From assembly GCA_003140315.1 (NCBI GenBank), contig PLJS01000278.1, positions 1-61,813 of the forward strand: a DNA stretch of 61,813 nt, written 5' to 3'. This document shows positions 1 to 9,156 of this stretch, piece by piece. Position 1 is the first letter of the stretch. Every line of letters begins with the position of its first letter. The notes below the pieces were generated by a model. The model had not been told where the DNA came from. It saw only the letters and a list, made by a program, of their open reading frames with translations, and did no database searches. Both the position numbers and the translations under genes were made by a program. Source of the DNA: Hyphomicrobiales bacterium (GTDB taxonomy: Bacteria; Pseudomonadota; Alphaproteobacteria; Rhizobiales; Xanthobacteraceae).

Positions 1-1061
1 CCAATCGGCGGGTTGGTATTACAGATGCCTACGCCCTGCCCTTCGACGTCATCACGAATTTCAATTATCCGGGCCATTCGGCGCTGCGCATGCATGGGCT
101 GCCGAGCCGAACCGGCGCGGAGCTGATCGACCGGCTGCGGTCGGCGGTCGAGACGCGCAGCATCCCGATCCTGTGCGGCGCGATCGCCGAGACGTTGTTC
201 GCCGACGGCGACGGGCGCGTTCGTGGCGTCGAGGCAAGGCGCGGCGACGCCATCGAGCGGATCGGATGCGGCGCGCTGGTGCTTGGCTGCAACGGCTATG
301 GCGGGGCACCCGCGCTGGTGCGGCGTTTCATTCCGGAGATGGCGGACGCGCTTTATTTCGGCCACGCCGGCAATCGCGGCGATGCGGTCGCCTGGGGCGG
401 CGCGCTCGGCGCCCGCCTCACGCACCTCTCCGGCTATCAGGGGCACGGCTCGGTCGCAACGCCGCACAATATCCTGATCACCTGGGCCGTGATCATGGAG
501 GGCGGATTTCAGGTGAACCGCGATGGCCGGCGCTTCGCAAACGAGGCGTTGGGCTATTCGGAGCATGCGGCGCGGGTGCTGGCTCAGCCGGGCGGAATCG
601 CGTTCGACATCTTCGATGAGCGCATCGCCGCGGTCGCGCGCCAGTTCCAGGATTTCCGCGATGCCGAGAACGCCGGCGCGGTCATCGCGGCGGACACGAT
701 CGACGATCTGGCGACCGCCATCGCGGTTCCGGCAGAGGCGCTGCGTAGCGAGATCGATCGGTTTTCCGGCGAAGACCGTTTCGGTCGCGCGTTCGATCCC
801 GCAAAGCGACTCGCCCCGCCCTATCGCGCCATCAAGGTCACCGGCGCGCTGTTCCACACGCAGGGTGGCCTCGCGGTCGACGCGCACGCGCGCGTGCTGC
901 GGGAGGACGGCAGCGCGTTCCCCAATCTGTTCGCGGCGGGTGGCGCCGCAGCCGGCGTATCGGGCGATACCGCCGCCGGCTATCTCTCCGGCAACGGATT
1001 GTTGACCGCGACCGTGCTCGGCCGCATCGCGGGACGTGCGGCGGCACGCATCCGCCTGTAG
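1..1061 (+). CDS. FAD-dependent fumarate-reductase/ketosteroid-dehydrogenase-like flavoprotein, 5' partial
   Basis: The reading frame is open to the left edge of the window, so the N-terminal GxGxxG dinucleotide site is missing and the start lies upstream. About 350 residues are visible. The middle has the FAD_binding_2 pattern, with the segments [12 protein letters not shown] and [11 protein letters not shown]. The end carries HTQGGL and a C-terminal flavin-contact segment [19 protein letters not shown]. This is the architecture of fumarate reductase, tricarballylate dehydrogenase (TcuA) and 3-ketosteroid dehydrogenase flavoproteins. Such enzymes oxidise or reduce a C-C bond next to a carbonyl or carboxylate. 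The substrate cannot be read from the sequence. The stop (TAG) is 29 nt before the pyrophosphatase gene, on the same strand. Confidence 0.85.
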   Translation, partial: NRRVGITDAYALPFDVITNFNYPGHSALRMHGLPSRTGAELIDRLRSAVETRSIPILCGAIAETLFADGDGRVRGVEARRGDAIERIGCGALVLGCNGYGGAPALVRRFIPEMADALYFGHAGNRGDAVAWGGALGARLTHLSGYQGHGSVATPHNILITWAVIMEGGFQVNRDGRRFANEALGYSEHAARVLAQPGGIAFDIFDERIAAVARQFQDFRDAENAGAVIAADTIDDLATAIAVPAEALRSEIDRFSGEDRFGRAFDPAKRLAPPYRAIKVTGALFHTQGGLAVDAHARVLREDGSAFPNLFAAGGAAAGVSGDTAAGYLSGNGLLTATVLGRIAGRAAARIRL

Positions 1062-1090
1062 GATCGATTCGCCAGCACGCGGAGCAAGCC

Positions 1091-1618
1091 ATGCGCATCG
1101 ACGCCATCGCGATCGGCCACAATCCGCCCGACGACGTGAACGTCATCATCGAGGTGCCGATCGGCGGCGAGCCGATCAAATACGAGATGGACAAGGCCGC
1201 CGGAACGCTAGTGGTCGACCGTTTCCTGCACACGCCGATGCGCTATCCGGGCAATTACGGTTTCGTGCCGCACACGCTCTCCGATGATGGCGATCCGATC
1301 GATGTGCTGGTCGCCAATACACGGCCGATCTTCCCCGGCGCGGTCATCAACGCGCGACCGATCGGCGTGCTCAAGATGGACGACGAAGCCGGCGGCGACG
1401 AGAAGATCATTGCGGTGCCGGTGCCGAAGCTCACCAAGCGCTATGAGCACGTCATGAATTACACCGACATGCCCGAGATCACACTGCAGCAGATCCAGCA
1501 CTTCTTCGAGCACTACAAGGACCTCGAGCCCGGCAAGTGGGTGAAGGTGATCGGCTGGGGCGACGCCGCGGAGGCGAAGCGGCTGATCACGGAGGCGATC
1601 GAGCGGGGGAGGAAGTAG
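1091..1618 (+). CDS. ppa: Inorganic pyrophosphatase, family I
   Basis: The 175-residue product is the normal length for bacterial family I soluble pyrophosphatase, a cytoplasmic Mg-dependent enzyme that hydrolyses PPi to two phosphates. The family signature DGDPIDVLV (about residues 65-73) supplies the metal-binding aspartates. YPGNYGFVP and the C-terminal [15 protein letters not shown] also match the family. The ATG follows a GGAGCAAGCC stretch. PPi from the acyl-CoA ligases in this window would be a substrate, but the gene is a housekeeping one and its position may be incidental. It converges with livM, with one base between the two stop codons. Confidence 0.97.
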   Translation: MRIDAIAIGHNPPDDVNVIIEVPIGGEPIKYEMDKAAGTLVVDRFLHTPMRYPGNYGFVPHTLSDDGDPIDVLVANTRPIFPGAVINARPIGVLKMDDEAGGDEKIIAVPVPKLTKRYEHVMNYTDMPEITLQQIQHFFEHYKDLEPGKWVKVIGWGDAAEAKRLITEAIERGRK

Positions 1619-1619
1619 C

Positions 1620-2522
1620 TCACGATGGCCCGGCCAGCCTCGGCAGCGGCTCAGGCATCAGCCCGCGCGGGCGGGCGTACAGCACCAGCAGAAGCCCGAG
1701 TCCGACCAGGAATTCGCGCAGCGCAGCAAGCTGCTCGGCCGAGAGCCACGGAACGACGCCGATCAGGAAGCGCGTGGATTCCAGAAAGAACACTACCACG
1801 AACGCGCCGATCACCGCGCCGAAATTGTTGCCGATGCCGCCGGCGGTGAGCGCCAGGAAGATGTAGATCGTGAGCAGCGGCACATAGATTTCCGGCACGA
1901 TGTAGCTTGTGTAATGCGCATAGAGCGCGCCCGCGAGGCCCGCCAGCGCGCCGCCGAGCGCGAACGCCTTGACCTTGAACTTCAGCACGTCCTTGCCGGC
2001 GAAGGCCGCGACCTGCGCGTCCTCGCGGATCGCGCGCAGCACGCGGCCAAATGGAGAAGTGCGCACGCGTTCGAGAACGAACAACGTGAGCGCCACGATG
2101 ACGAGGCAGAAGATCAGATAGGCGAGGTTGAAGTCGGCACCGAGCAGGTGCTTGAGCGGCTGCGGGATGCCCGAAATGCCGTCGGTGCCGCGCGTGAGCC
2201 AGATCTCGTTCTCGGCGACGATGCGGACGACCTCGGCGAAACCGAGCGTGACGATCGCCAGATAGTCGTCGCGCAGGCGCATGATCCCGAGCGTCACGAG
2301 TGCGCCCATCGCGGCTGTGCCGATCATGGCGGCGAGGAAGCCGAGCGCGATCGGCGCGTGCGCGTTCACGGTCAGCAGCGCCGAGATATAGGCGCCGAAG
2401 GCGTAGAAGCCGACGATGCCGAGATTGACCATGCCGGCCATGCCCCACATCACGTTGAGGCCGAGCGCGAGGATCGCGTAGATCGAAGCAAACGTCGCCA
2501 TCGCGATGAGATAGCTGGTCAT
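1620..2522 (-). CDS. livM: Liv-type ABC transporter permease LivM (module A)
   Basis: About 300 residues of mostly hydrophobic sequence with the BPD_transp_2 fold, the second membrane subunit of branched-chain amino acid/amide-type importers. Recognisable segments are ALGLNVMWGMAGMVNLG near the N-terminus, the cytoplasmic-loop sequence FGRVLRAIREDAQVAAFAGKD that contacts the ATPase, and GGIGNNFGAVIGA. The start is the ATG giving MTSYLIAMATF; the frame stays open further upstream, but that part is the livH C-terminus in another frame. It is the last gene of an operon whose other parts are hyuA, hyuB, a flavin oxidase, livG, livF, the binding protein and livH. The substrate is unknown and is probably what HyuAB or the oxidase acts on. 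Confidence 0.93.
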   Translation of the reverse strand: MTSYLIAMATFASIYAILALGLNVMWGMAGMVNLGIVGFYAFGAYISALLTVNAHAPIALGFLAAMIGTAAMGALVTLGIMRLRDDYLAIVTLGFAEVVRIVAENEIWLTRGTDGISGIPQPLKHLLGADFNLAYLIFCLVIVALTLFVLERVRTSPFGRVLRAIREDAQVAAFAGKDVLKFKVKAFALGGALAGLAGALYAHYTSYIVPEIYVPLLTIYIFLALTAGGIGNNFGAVIGAFVVVFFLESTRFLIGVVPWLSAEQLAALREFLVGLGLLLVLYARPRGLMPEPLPRLAGPS

Positions 2523-2529
2523 CGCGGCC

Positions 2530-3396
2530 TCATGCGGTTTTCGCCCCGAGGAGCCCGCGCGGGCGAAACGTGAGGACAACGAGGATCGCCAGGAACCCGA
2601 TCGCGGATTTGTAGGTCGCGGGCAGCGCGAGCAGCGACAATTCCTCCGACAGCCCGATCGCAAGGCCGCCGATCACCGCGCCCGGTACGCTGCCGAGCCC
2701 GCCGACCACTGCCGCGGCGAATACCGAGAGGATCGCCCGGAAGCCGACCAGCGGATCGATCGAGGTGTCGAGCCCCACCAGCATGCCGCCGATGCCAGCA
2801 AGGCCCATGCCGATCCCGACGGCGAGCCGCGCCATCCGGTCGGGGTCGATGCCCTTTGAATCCGCCAGCATTGGGTTGTCGGCCACGGCGCGCATCGCCT
2901 TGCCGGTGATGGTCAGCATCATGAACACGAACAGGAGCGCCATCGCGATCAGCGCGATCGCGGCGTTCTCGACCTGCTGCGGGCCGACGTGGAGAAAGCC
3001 GAACGTCCAGTCACGCCGCAGCGGAATGGCGTAGTCGCGTGGGCTCCCGCCGAAGAAGAAGCGGATCGTGCTCTCGATCATCAGGTTGAGCGCGATCGAG
3101 GCGATCGCGATCGTCAGCGCGCTGTAGCCGCGCAGGGGACGCAACGCGACATGATCGGACGCGATCCCGGCCGCGCCGGCGGCCACGAATGCGCCGACCA
3201 CGGCGAGCCATGCCGAGAACTTGAGCCACGCATTGAGCATGTAGCCCGCATAGGCGCCGACCGCCATGTGGGCTGCGACCGAGAAATTCACGAAGCGCAG
3301 CACCGCGTAGATCATCGTCAAACCAATGGCGGGCACCGCCAGCACGGCGCCCGCCATCAGGCCGTTGAGCGAAAGCTGGAGCGTCTTTTCCAGCAC
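2530..3396 (-). CDS. livH: Liv-type ABC transporter permease LivH (module A)
   Basis: The 288-residue membrane protein is the normal length for LivH and starts with GTG one base after the binding-protein stop. LNGLMAGAVLAVPAIGLTMI and FVNFSVAAHMAVGAY match the LivH N-terminus. The loop ITGKAMRAVADNPMLADSKGID is the EAA-like ATPase contact. It forms the transmembrane pore with LivM and is energised by the LivG and LivF ATPases of the same operon. It is translationally close to both neighbours (1 nt and 7 nt gaps). Confidence 0.93.
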   Translation of the reverse strand: MLEKTLQLSLNGLMAGAVLAVPAIGLTMIYAVLRFVNFSVAAHMAVGAYAGYMLNAWLKFSAWLAVVGAFVAAGAAGIASDHVALRPLRGYSALTIAIASIALNLMIESTIRFFFGGSPRDYAIPLRRDWTFGFLHVGPQQVENAAIALIAMALLFVFMMLTITGKAMRAVADNPMLADSKGIDPDRMARLAVGIGMGLAGIGGMLVGLDTSIDPLVGFRAILSVFAAAVVGGLGSVPGAVIGGLAIGLSEELSLLALPATYKSAIGFLAILVVLTFRPRGLLGAKTA

Positions 3397-3397
3397 G

Positions 3398-4603
3398 TCA
3401 GATCTTCACCTCGACCAGCTTGCCGTCCTTGATCTGCGTGGTTCGGAACGCGACCTCGATGATGTTGCCGATGTCGCTGAATTTACAGGGGCCCGATGCG
3501 CCCGCGTATTTGATCTCCTTGCCGTCGGCGAGAGCCTTCAGCCCGTCGAGCGCGTTGTCGACCTTCATGGCGCTGTCGTTGTTCGCGATCTTGCGGATGT
3601 TGTCGCGCACGCCGGTGCCGCTCGCGTCCTTGCCCTTCGCCATCGAGAGGATCACGAGATTGGCGTGGTCGTAGGCTTGGCAAATGTAAGTATCGAGCGT
3701 GTCGCGCTTCACCAGCGCCTTGAGCGCCGCATAGGCCGACGAACCGCCCGCGGGCGAGGGCTCGGCGACGGCGTACATGCCTTCGGCGGCATCCTTGCCG
3801 GCGCCGTCGATGAAGGCCGCCGTCATGCCGTAGGCGAAGCCCATGACCTTGCCCTTGAAGTTCGCGCGGAACAGGTCCTTCGCCATCACGATGTTCTCGG
3901 CCTGGTAGCCGCCCATCATGAAGAGGTCGGGGGTCGCGCGCACCATCTCGTCGATCTCGGAGCGGAACGAGGTCTTCTTGCCGTCGATGATGGTGCTCTG
4001 GACCTTCACGCCCTTCGGCTCGACGGTGTCGCGGATCGCCTTGAACACCGTCTCGGTGAACGGCGTCTGCGGCATGATGAGGTAGAGGTTCTTGGCGCCT
4101 TGAGCCAGCGCGAAGCGGGCGAACTCCTTGCCCTGCAGCTCCGTGTGCGGCTGCGTGCGCACGAAGTAGCCTTGGTGCGGCAAGAGCGCGATCGAATCGG
4201 CCGCCGAGATGCCGAGCAACATCACCTTGTTCTCCCAGCACAGCGGGACGACGGCGCTGCCGACCGCCGACGCCCACACGCTCATGATCGCCGAGACCTT
4301 GTCGACGTCGATCAGCTTGCGCGTGGCGCGCACGCCCGCTTCGGCGTTGGTCTGGTCGTCCTCGGCGAGATACTCGATCTTGCGGCCGAGCAGGCCGCCG
4401 GCCGCATTCACCTGGTCGACGACGGCCTGATGCGCGACGCGGCTGTTCGGGCCGAACGGCGAGCCCGAACCGGTGAGCGAGACAAGCCCGGCGATCTTGA
4501 TGGGCCCGGTCTGGCCGAAGCCCGGCGACGTGATGACGAACGGCGCGGCGATGGTGGCGGCGCCGGTGAGAAGCGCGCCGCGGCGCGTGATCAATCGAGA
4601 CAT
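3398..4603 (-). CDS. Periplasmic substrate-binding protein, Liv/amide type (module A)
   Basis: A 401-residue Peripla_BP_6 protein. The N-terminus has a Tat-like twin arginine (TRRGALLTG) followed by a hydrophobic stretch and an Ala-rich region ending near GFGQ, consistent with export. The mature part begins with PIKIAGLVSLTGSGSPFGPN, the first strand and ligand loop of this fold. The ATG is preceded by a strong GGGGGA ribosome site. It delivers the ligand to LivHM. The ligand cannot be inferred, since this family covers branched-chain amino acids, amides, urea and aromatic acids. The ATPases lie upstream and the permeases downstream in the same operon. Confidence 0.92.
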   Translation of the reverse strand: MSRLITRRGALLTGAATIAAPFVITSPGFGQTGPIKIAGLVSLTGSGSPFGPNSRVAHQAVVDQVNAAGGLLGRKIEYLAEDDQTNAEAGVRATRKLIDVDKVSAIMSVWASAVGSAVVPLCWENKVMLLGISAADSIALLPHQGYFVRTQPHTELQGKEFARFALAQGAKNLYLIMPQTPFTETVFKAIRDTVEPKGVKVQSTIIDGKKTSFRSEIDEMVRATPDLFMMGGYQAENIVMAKDLFRANFKGKVMGFAYGMTAAFIDGAGKDAAEGMYAVAEPSPAGGSSAYAALKALVKRDTLDTYICQAYDHANLVILSMAKGKDASGTGVRDNIRKIANNDSAMKVDNALDGLKALADGKEIKYAGASGPCKFSDIGNIIEVAFRTTQIKDGKLVEVKI

Positions 4604-4644
4604 GAATTCCCCCTGTTCTGGTATTGCCCGGATGATAGCAGCGA

Positions 4645-5352
4645 TCAGCCTCCAAGGAACGCGTGCCGCACCTCGGCATCGGCTGCCAGGGCGCTGGCGC
4701 GGCCCTCGCGTGCATTGGACCCGTCGACCAGCAGGTAGCCGCGATCCGCAATCTCCAGTGCGTCGAGCGCGTTCTGCTCGACCATAACAATCGTCATACC
4801 AGCGGCGTGCAGGCCCTTGATCAGCGCGAACAGCTCCTGCGCGGCGGCCGGCGACAGGCCGGCGGACGGCTCATCCAGCAGCATCAGCCGCGGCGCCGCC
4901 ATCAGGGCCATCGCCATCGCGAGCATCTGGCGCTGCCCGCCGGAGAGCGTGCGCGCCTCCTGGGCGCGGCGCTCGGCGAGCACCGGGAAACGTCCGAAGG
5001 TTTCGTGGATGCGCCCTTTTGTGGCGCGGCGATCGACATAGCCGCCTACTTCCAGATTGGCTTCGACGCTGAGCGAGGGGAACACGTTCGCCTCCTGCGG
5101 CACGAAGGCGATGCCTTGCCGCGTGATCTCGCGGGGCTTGAGCCCGCCGATCGGCTTGCCTTCGAACGTGATCGCGCCCTCGCGCGGCTTGAGGAAACCG
5201 GCGATCGATTTCAGCAGCGTCGATTTGCCGGCGCCGTTCGGCCCGATCAGCACGACGAGCTCGCGCTCCGCGACTGTCATGCCGACGCCCTTGAGCACCT
5301 CGTCATGCGCGCCGTAACCGGCGACGACGTTCGTGACCGAGAGCATGGTCAT
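4645..5352 (-). CDS. livF: Liv-type ABC transporter ATP-binding protein LivF (module A)
   Basis: The 235-residue ATPase has Walker A GPNGAGKS, signature LSGGQRQMLAMAMAL, Walker B LMLLDEPSAGL and the H-loop region MVEQNALDALE. The short length and LKSIAGFLKPREGAI are LivF-like rather than LivG-like. It pairs with LivG to drive LivHM. Two in-frame ATGs occur at the start (5352 and 5346) and neither has a clear ribosome site. The 181-nt gap before it, on the livG side, holds a triple-hairpin repeat, so expression relative to livG may differ. Confidence 0.94.
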   Translation of the reverse strand: MTMLSVTNVVAGYGAHDEVLKGVGMTVAERELVVLIGPNGAGKSTLLKSIAGFLKPREGAITFEGKPIGGLKPREITRQGIAFVPQEANVFPSLSVEANLEVGGYVDRRATKGRIHETFGRFPVLAERRAQEARTLSGGQRQMLAMAMALMAAPRLMLLDEPSAGLSPAAAQELFALIKGLHAAGMTIVMVEQNALDALEIADRGYLLVDGSNAREGRASALAADAEVRHAFLGG

Positions 5353-5393
5353 ATTGGCTGCAATGTGGTTCGAGGGCGCCGCATACTCGGTTT

Positions 5394-5503
5394 ACCTCCT
5401 CCTGAAAGGAGGAGGTCGCCGAGCAAAGCGAGGCGGGTGGGGGTCCTGCGAGTCCGAGAAAAAGGCGACCCCCACCCCACCCCTCCCCCTTTCAGGGGGA
5501 GGG
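5394..5503. repeat. REP-like array of three GC-rich hairpins
   Basis: There are three perfect inverted repeats in about 110 nt between livG and livF. Stem 1 is ACCTCCTCCT (5394-5403) with its complement at 5407-5416 and loop GAA. Stem 2 is GGGTGGGGGTC (5435-5445) pairing with 5467-5477. Stem 3 is CCCTCCCCCT (5481-5490) pairing with 5494-5503. The stems resemble those at 38921-39036, 39977-40126 and 42508-42532, so this is a dispersed family. Its position inside an operon suggests an mRNA-stabilising or processing element rather than a terminator, because no T-run follows. Confidence 0.8.
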
Positions 5504-5533
5504 AGCAGACCGAGCCCGCGGCACGGGAAATCC

Positions 5534-6295
5534 TCACGCCCGATGCCCCATGTAGATGTCCTGCACGCGGCGGTCGGCGCGCAATTCCGCAAAGCGCCCT
5601 TCCGCGAGCCGCTTGCCCTGTGCCAGCACCACGACGTGGTCGCACAGCGCGGCAACGAGCCCCATGTTGTGCTCGACGATCAGGAACGTGAGGCCGCGCA
5701 CTTTCAGCGCGAGGATATGCTCGCCGAGCTTCTTGGCGAGCGTCGGATTGATGCCGGCGGCGGGCTCGTCGAGCATGATCAGCTTCGGCGCGGCCATCAG
5801 GGCGCGGCCGAGCTCCAAAAGCTTCTTCTGCCCGCCCGAGAGATCGATCGCGCGATTGTCGCCGACATGGATGATGTCAAGCTCACGCGCGACCTCGATC
5901 GCGCGCCCCCGCAGCTCTTCCTCGCGCGCGCGCACCGCCTTGCCGCGCAGCACGGCGGCGCAGAACGTCTCGCCCTGCTGGCGCTTGCCGTACAGCATCA
6001 GGTTCTCGATCACGGTGAGCTGGGCCAAGCCGCGCGCGATCTGGAATGTGCGCGAGAGGCCGATCTCGGCGAGCCGATCCGGCCGCCAGCCGGTGATGTC
6101 GGTGCCGTCGAACGTGACCGTGCCGCTATCCGGCCGCAGCGCGCCGGTGACGGCGTTGAACAGGGTCGTCTTGCCGGCGCCGTTCGGTCCGATCAGGCCG
6201 GTGATCCGCCCCTGCTCAACCGACACATCCGCGCCGTCGAGCGCCGCCACCCCACCGAAGCGCTGCCGCAGACCTTTGATGTCCAGGAGCGCCAT
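5534..6295 (-). CDS. livG: Liv-type ABC transporter ATP-binding protein LivG (module A)
   Basis: A 253-residue ATPase with Walker A GPNGAGKT, a signature seen as LSGGQKKLLELGRALM, Walker B LIMLDEPAAGINP and a C-terminal region with MGLVAALCDHVVVLAQGK. The LivG-type extra loop around RTFQIARGLAQLTVIENLML is present. It partners LivF (4645-5352). It starts 12 nt after the upstream flavin oxidase stop, so it belongs to the same transcript as hyuAB. Confidence 0.94.
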   Translation of the reverse strand: MALLDIKGLRQRFGGVAALDGADVSVEQGRITGLIGPNGAGKTTLFNAVTGALRPDSGTVTFDGTDITGWRPDRLAEIGLSRTFQIARGLAQLTVIENLMLYGKRQQGETFCAAVLRGKAVRAREEELRGRAIEVARELDIIHVGDNRAIDLSGGQKKLLELGRALMAAPKLIMLDEPAAGINPTLAKKLGEHILALKVRGLTFLIVEHNMGLVAALCDHVVVLAQGKRLAEGRFAELRADRRVQDIYMGHRA

Positions 6296-6307
6296 GGTTT
6301 GGGTCTG

Positions 6308-7468
6308 TTATCCTCTGTTGCCGCCGAAGGATTGCACGAACAGGTTCCCGGCCGCGAAGCGATCATGGCTGAACTGACGGAAGTCGTCGGCAGTTTTTCC
6401 GGTCAACAGCCAGCCAGCAAGCTCCCGCCCGATTGCCGGTGCAATTTTGAAGCCATGTCCGCTGCCGCCGCAGAAATCCGCATAGCCCGCGATTTCCGCG
6501 CGGGGTCCGACGACCGGATACCAGTCCGGCGTCACGTCATAGAGCGCCGCATAGGCTTCAAGCAGCTTCATGCCGGAGAAGGCCGGCAACCGGTGCTCCA
6601 CGCGCGCCTGCACGTCGCTGATGAAGGCGTCGTCGGCGGTCGTCTTGTAGTTATAGGGATCGACGTCGAAATACTCCTTCGGAAAGCCGCGCCCGATGAT
6701 GAAGCGGCCTTGCCCGAGCGGACGGAAATAGCAGGCATCGACGCCCATCGAGATCGATGTCTTCGGGATCGTGCGTCCCGCCGGGACCTGCCAGACCGTG
6801 TCCTGCTCGCGCACGGTCCGCAGCGGCAGGTCGAGCCCCACGCTCTCGGCCAGCGGCTTTGCCCAGGGGCCCGCCGCGTTGACGACGATGTTGCCGGCGA
6901 CTTCGGCGTCGTCGAGCTCGACGCCGGTGACGCGATCGGCGGCGCGCAACAGACGCCGCACCGGCGTGCGGGCGCGGAATTCGCCGCCGAGCGCCTTGAA
7001 CGCACCGACATAGGCTTCGGTCGCCTGCACGGGATCGGCGTAGCCGCCGTGCGGCTCGTACACGACGCCCGCGATGCCATCCGGGTTGATATCGGGCAGG
7101 CGTTCGGGAAAGCCCGGTCCGTCGGACCATTCGTTCAGGATGCCGAGGCTTTTCTGCATCGCGACGTTCTTCTTGGCGCCTTCGAGCATGTCGTGTGAGA
7201 CGACGAAGCAATATCCGGCCTGCACGAAGCCCGCGTCCTTGCCCAGTTCGGCGCGCGAATTCTCAAGCATCGTGATGCTGGCGCGCGCGAGCCGCACCAG
7301 CAGCGGCGTCGAGTAGCTCTGGCGGATGATCGCAGCGCTTTTTCCCGTGCCGCCGCTCGCGGGCTCGCCGCGCTCGATCAGCAGCGTCTTCGCGCCCGCC
7401 TTCTTGAGATGATAGGCGGTCGCGGCGCCGCTGATGCCCGCCCCGATGACGATCGCGTCGTAGCTCAT
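6308..7468 (-). CDS. DAO-family FAD-dependent amine/amino-acid oxidase or dehydrogenase
   Basis: The 386-residue protein begins with a GAGISGAATAYHL dinucleotide site (about residues 9-21) and an acidic end to the second strand (LIERGEPASGGTGK). It ends with the DAO-family closing motif GGSGHGFKIAPAIGREL. This layout matches sarcosine oxidase, glycine oxidase and related flavoproteins that oxidise secondary or primary amines next to a carboxylate. It overlaps hyuB by 4 nt (ATGA), so it is translationally coupled to the hydantoinase genes. A reasonable inference is that it oxidises the N-substituted amino acid released by HyuAB, as sarcosine oxidase follows N-methylhydantoin hydrolysis. The exact substrate is not readable. 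Confidence 0.88.
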   Translation of the reverse strand: MSYDAIVIGAGISGAATAYHLKKAGAKTLLIERGEPASGGTGKSAAIIRQSYSTPLLVRLARASITMLENSRAELGKDAGFVQAGYCFVVSHDMLEGAKKNVAMQKSLGILNEWSDGPGFPERLPDINPDGIAGVVYEPHGGYADPVQATEAYVGAFKALGGEFRARTPVRRLLRAADRVTGVELDDAEVAGNIVVNAAGPWAKPLAESVGLDLPLRTVREQDTVWQVPAGRTIPKTSISMGVDACYFRPLGQGRFIIGRGFPKEYFDVDPYNYKTTADDAFISDVQARVEHRLPAFSGMKLLEAYAALYDVTPDWYPVVGPRAEIAGYADFCGGSGHGFKIAPAIGRELAGWLLTGKTADDFRQFSHDRFAAGNLFVQSFGGNRG

Positions 7469-9156
7469 GGATTGCCCTTCGGCTCGAAGCTGTAATTCTT
7501 CTTCACGAAGTCGCTTGAGAATTTACCCGACACGAAGTCGTTTTCGACCGCGGCCTTGTCGCGCTCAGCCGGCGGTCCATAGCCTCCCGCGCCCGGCGTC
7601 TCGACCATAATCGCCTCGTCGGATTTGACTTCGAGGTTCGCCGGCTTGGTCGGGAGCGGCACTTCCTCGCCGTGGCTCAGCTTGACGAATTTTCCGATCC
7701 CGCCGCTGCCGCCGCCGAAGATGCCCCACGGATGATTGACGAAACGCTCGCCCTGGCCGGAGAACGTCATCGTATGGCCGACCGGGCGGACCACACGGCG
7801 GAGCCCAAGCCCGCCGCGATATTTGCCCGCCCCGCCGGAATCCTCGACGAAGCCGTAGCTCTCCACCAGCAGCGGATATTCCATCTCGATCGATTCCACG
7901 GGAAGATTCGACGTGTTGGTGATGTGCACCTGCACGCCGTCCTTGCCGTCCTTGGTGAAACGCCCGCCGAAGCCGCCGCCGAGCGTTTCGAGATAGACGT
8001 AGTCGCGGTCGTGGCGCGGGTCGTGGCCGAAGAACACGGCCGTGGTGTTCGCGCCGTTCGCGGCGCCGACCGCGGCCTCGGGGATCGCGGGCGCGAGCGC
8101 GCCGATCACCACGTCGACGATGCGCTGCGCCGTATTGGCGCGCGCCGCGACCGCCGCCGGAAATTTCGCATTAATCAACGTGCCGAGTGGGGCGTGGATG
8201 TCCACGAGGTCGATCAAGCCCTGATTGTTCGGCACGTCGGGATCGAGGAGTGCCTTGAGCGAATAGAGGACGCCGGCGAGCGTCACCGTCGGTGTCGAAT
8301 TGATGTTGCCTTTCACCTGCGGGCCTGTACCGGTGAAATCGAACATGACCTTTTGGTTGCCGCCATGCGGCGGCACGGTCACGCGCAGCTTGAGCGGGAT
8401 GTTGGTGGTTCCGACGCCGTCATCGTCCATCACGTCTTCGAAGCTGTACTCGCCGGGAGGAATGCGCGTGAGCGCTTCGAGCAGGCGTTCGCGCGTGCGA
8501 CGGATGATCTCGTCGAACGCTGCGACGAGCATCGGCACGCCGCGCGCCTCGATCATCTCGCCGATGCGCCGCACGCCCAAACGACACGCCGCCACCTGCG
8601 CGAAATAATCGCCGCGCCGCTCCTCCGGCACGCGCGCGTTGAGCAACAGCAGGTCGAGGATGTCGTCCTGCAATTGTCCTTCGCGGAACAGCCGGATCAC
8701 GGGAATGCGCGTGCCTTCTTGATAGATCTCGGTGCCGCCCGCCATGCTGCCCGGCGTGATGCCGCCGATGTCGGCGTGATGCGCGATGTTGCACATGAAG
8801 CAGACGAGCTTGCCGTCGGCGAACACCGGCATCGCCATGTTGACATCGGGCAGGTGCGAGCCGCCCGCGACGAACGGATCGTTGGAGATGAAGATGTCGC
8901 CCTCGCGCACGTCCGACAGCGGCATCTTGGCGAGCAGCGTGTTCATCAGGCCCATCATCGAGCCGAGATGAATCGCGAGCGAATTCTCCGCCTGCACGAT
9001 CAGGCGTCCGCGCTGATCGATGACGGCGGTCGAGTGGTCGTGGCGTTCCTTGATGTTGGTCGAATAGGCGCTCTTCATCAACGCGATGTAAGTTTCATCC
9101 GCGATGGACTTGAGCCCATTGGACATGATTTCGAGCGTGATCGGATCGATGCTCAT
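7465..9156 (-). CDS. hyuB: Hydantoinase B / oxoprolinase family subunit (module A)
   Basis: The 563-residue HyuB-family subunit has characteristic segments such as DQRGRLIVQAENSLAIHLGS near the start, GDIFISNDPFVAGGSHLPD, FDFTGTGPQVKGNIN in the middle and a glycine-rich end (RGGLGLRRVVRP, TPGAGGYGPP). HyuA and HyuB together form ATP-dependent cyclic-amide hydrolases (N-methylhydantoinase, 5-oxoprolinase) or related carboxylases such as acetophenone carboxylase. ATGA overlaps with hyuA upstream and with the oxidase downstream indicate tight coupling. The sequence alone does not separate hydrolase from carboxylase. Confidence 0.93.
   Translation of the reverse strand: MSIDPITLEIMSNGLKSIADETYIALMKSAYSTNIKERHDHSTAVIDQRGRLIVQAENSLAIHLGSMMGLMNTLLAKMPLSDVREGDIFISNDPFVAGGSHLPDVNMAMPVFADGKLVCFMCNIAHHADIGGITPGSMAGGTEIYQEGTRIPVIRLFREGQLQDDILDLLLLNARVPEERRGDYFAQVAACRLGVRRIGEMIEARGVPMLVAAFDEIIRRTRERLLEALTRIPPGEYSFEDVMDDDGVGTTNIPLKLRVTVPPHGGNQKVMFDFTGTGPQVKGNINSTPTVTLAGVLYSLKALLDPDVPNNQGLIDLVDIHAPLGTLINAKFPAAVAARANTAQRIVDVVIGALAPAIPEAAVGAANGANTTAVFFGHDPRHDRDYVYLETLGGGFGGRFTKDGKDGVQVHITNTSNLPVESIEMEYPLLVESYGFVEDSGGAGKYRGGLGLRRVVRPVGHTMTFSGQGERFVNHPWGIFGGGSGGIGKFVKLSHGEEVPLPTKPANLEVKSDEAIMVETPGAGGYGPPAERDKAAVENDFVSGKFSSDFVKKNYSFEPKGNP

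Noticed and set aside
3326-4738. 470-codon plus-strand frame opposite the module A binding protein
   Set aside because: It has the repetitive low-complexity composition typical of antisense frames in GC-rich DNA; the minus strand is a full-length binding protein with a signal peptide.
5394-5503. CRISPR array or intrinsic terminator
   Set aside because: The repeats are inverted, of different lengths and without regular spacers, and no T-run follows any stem.
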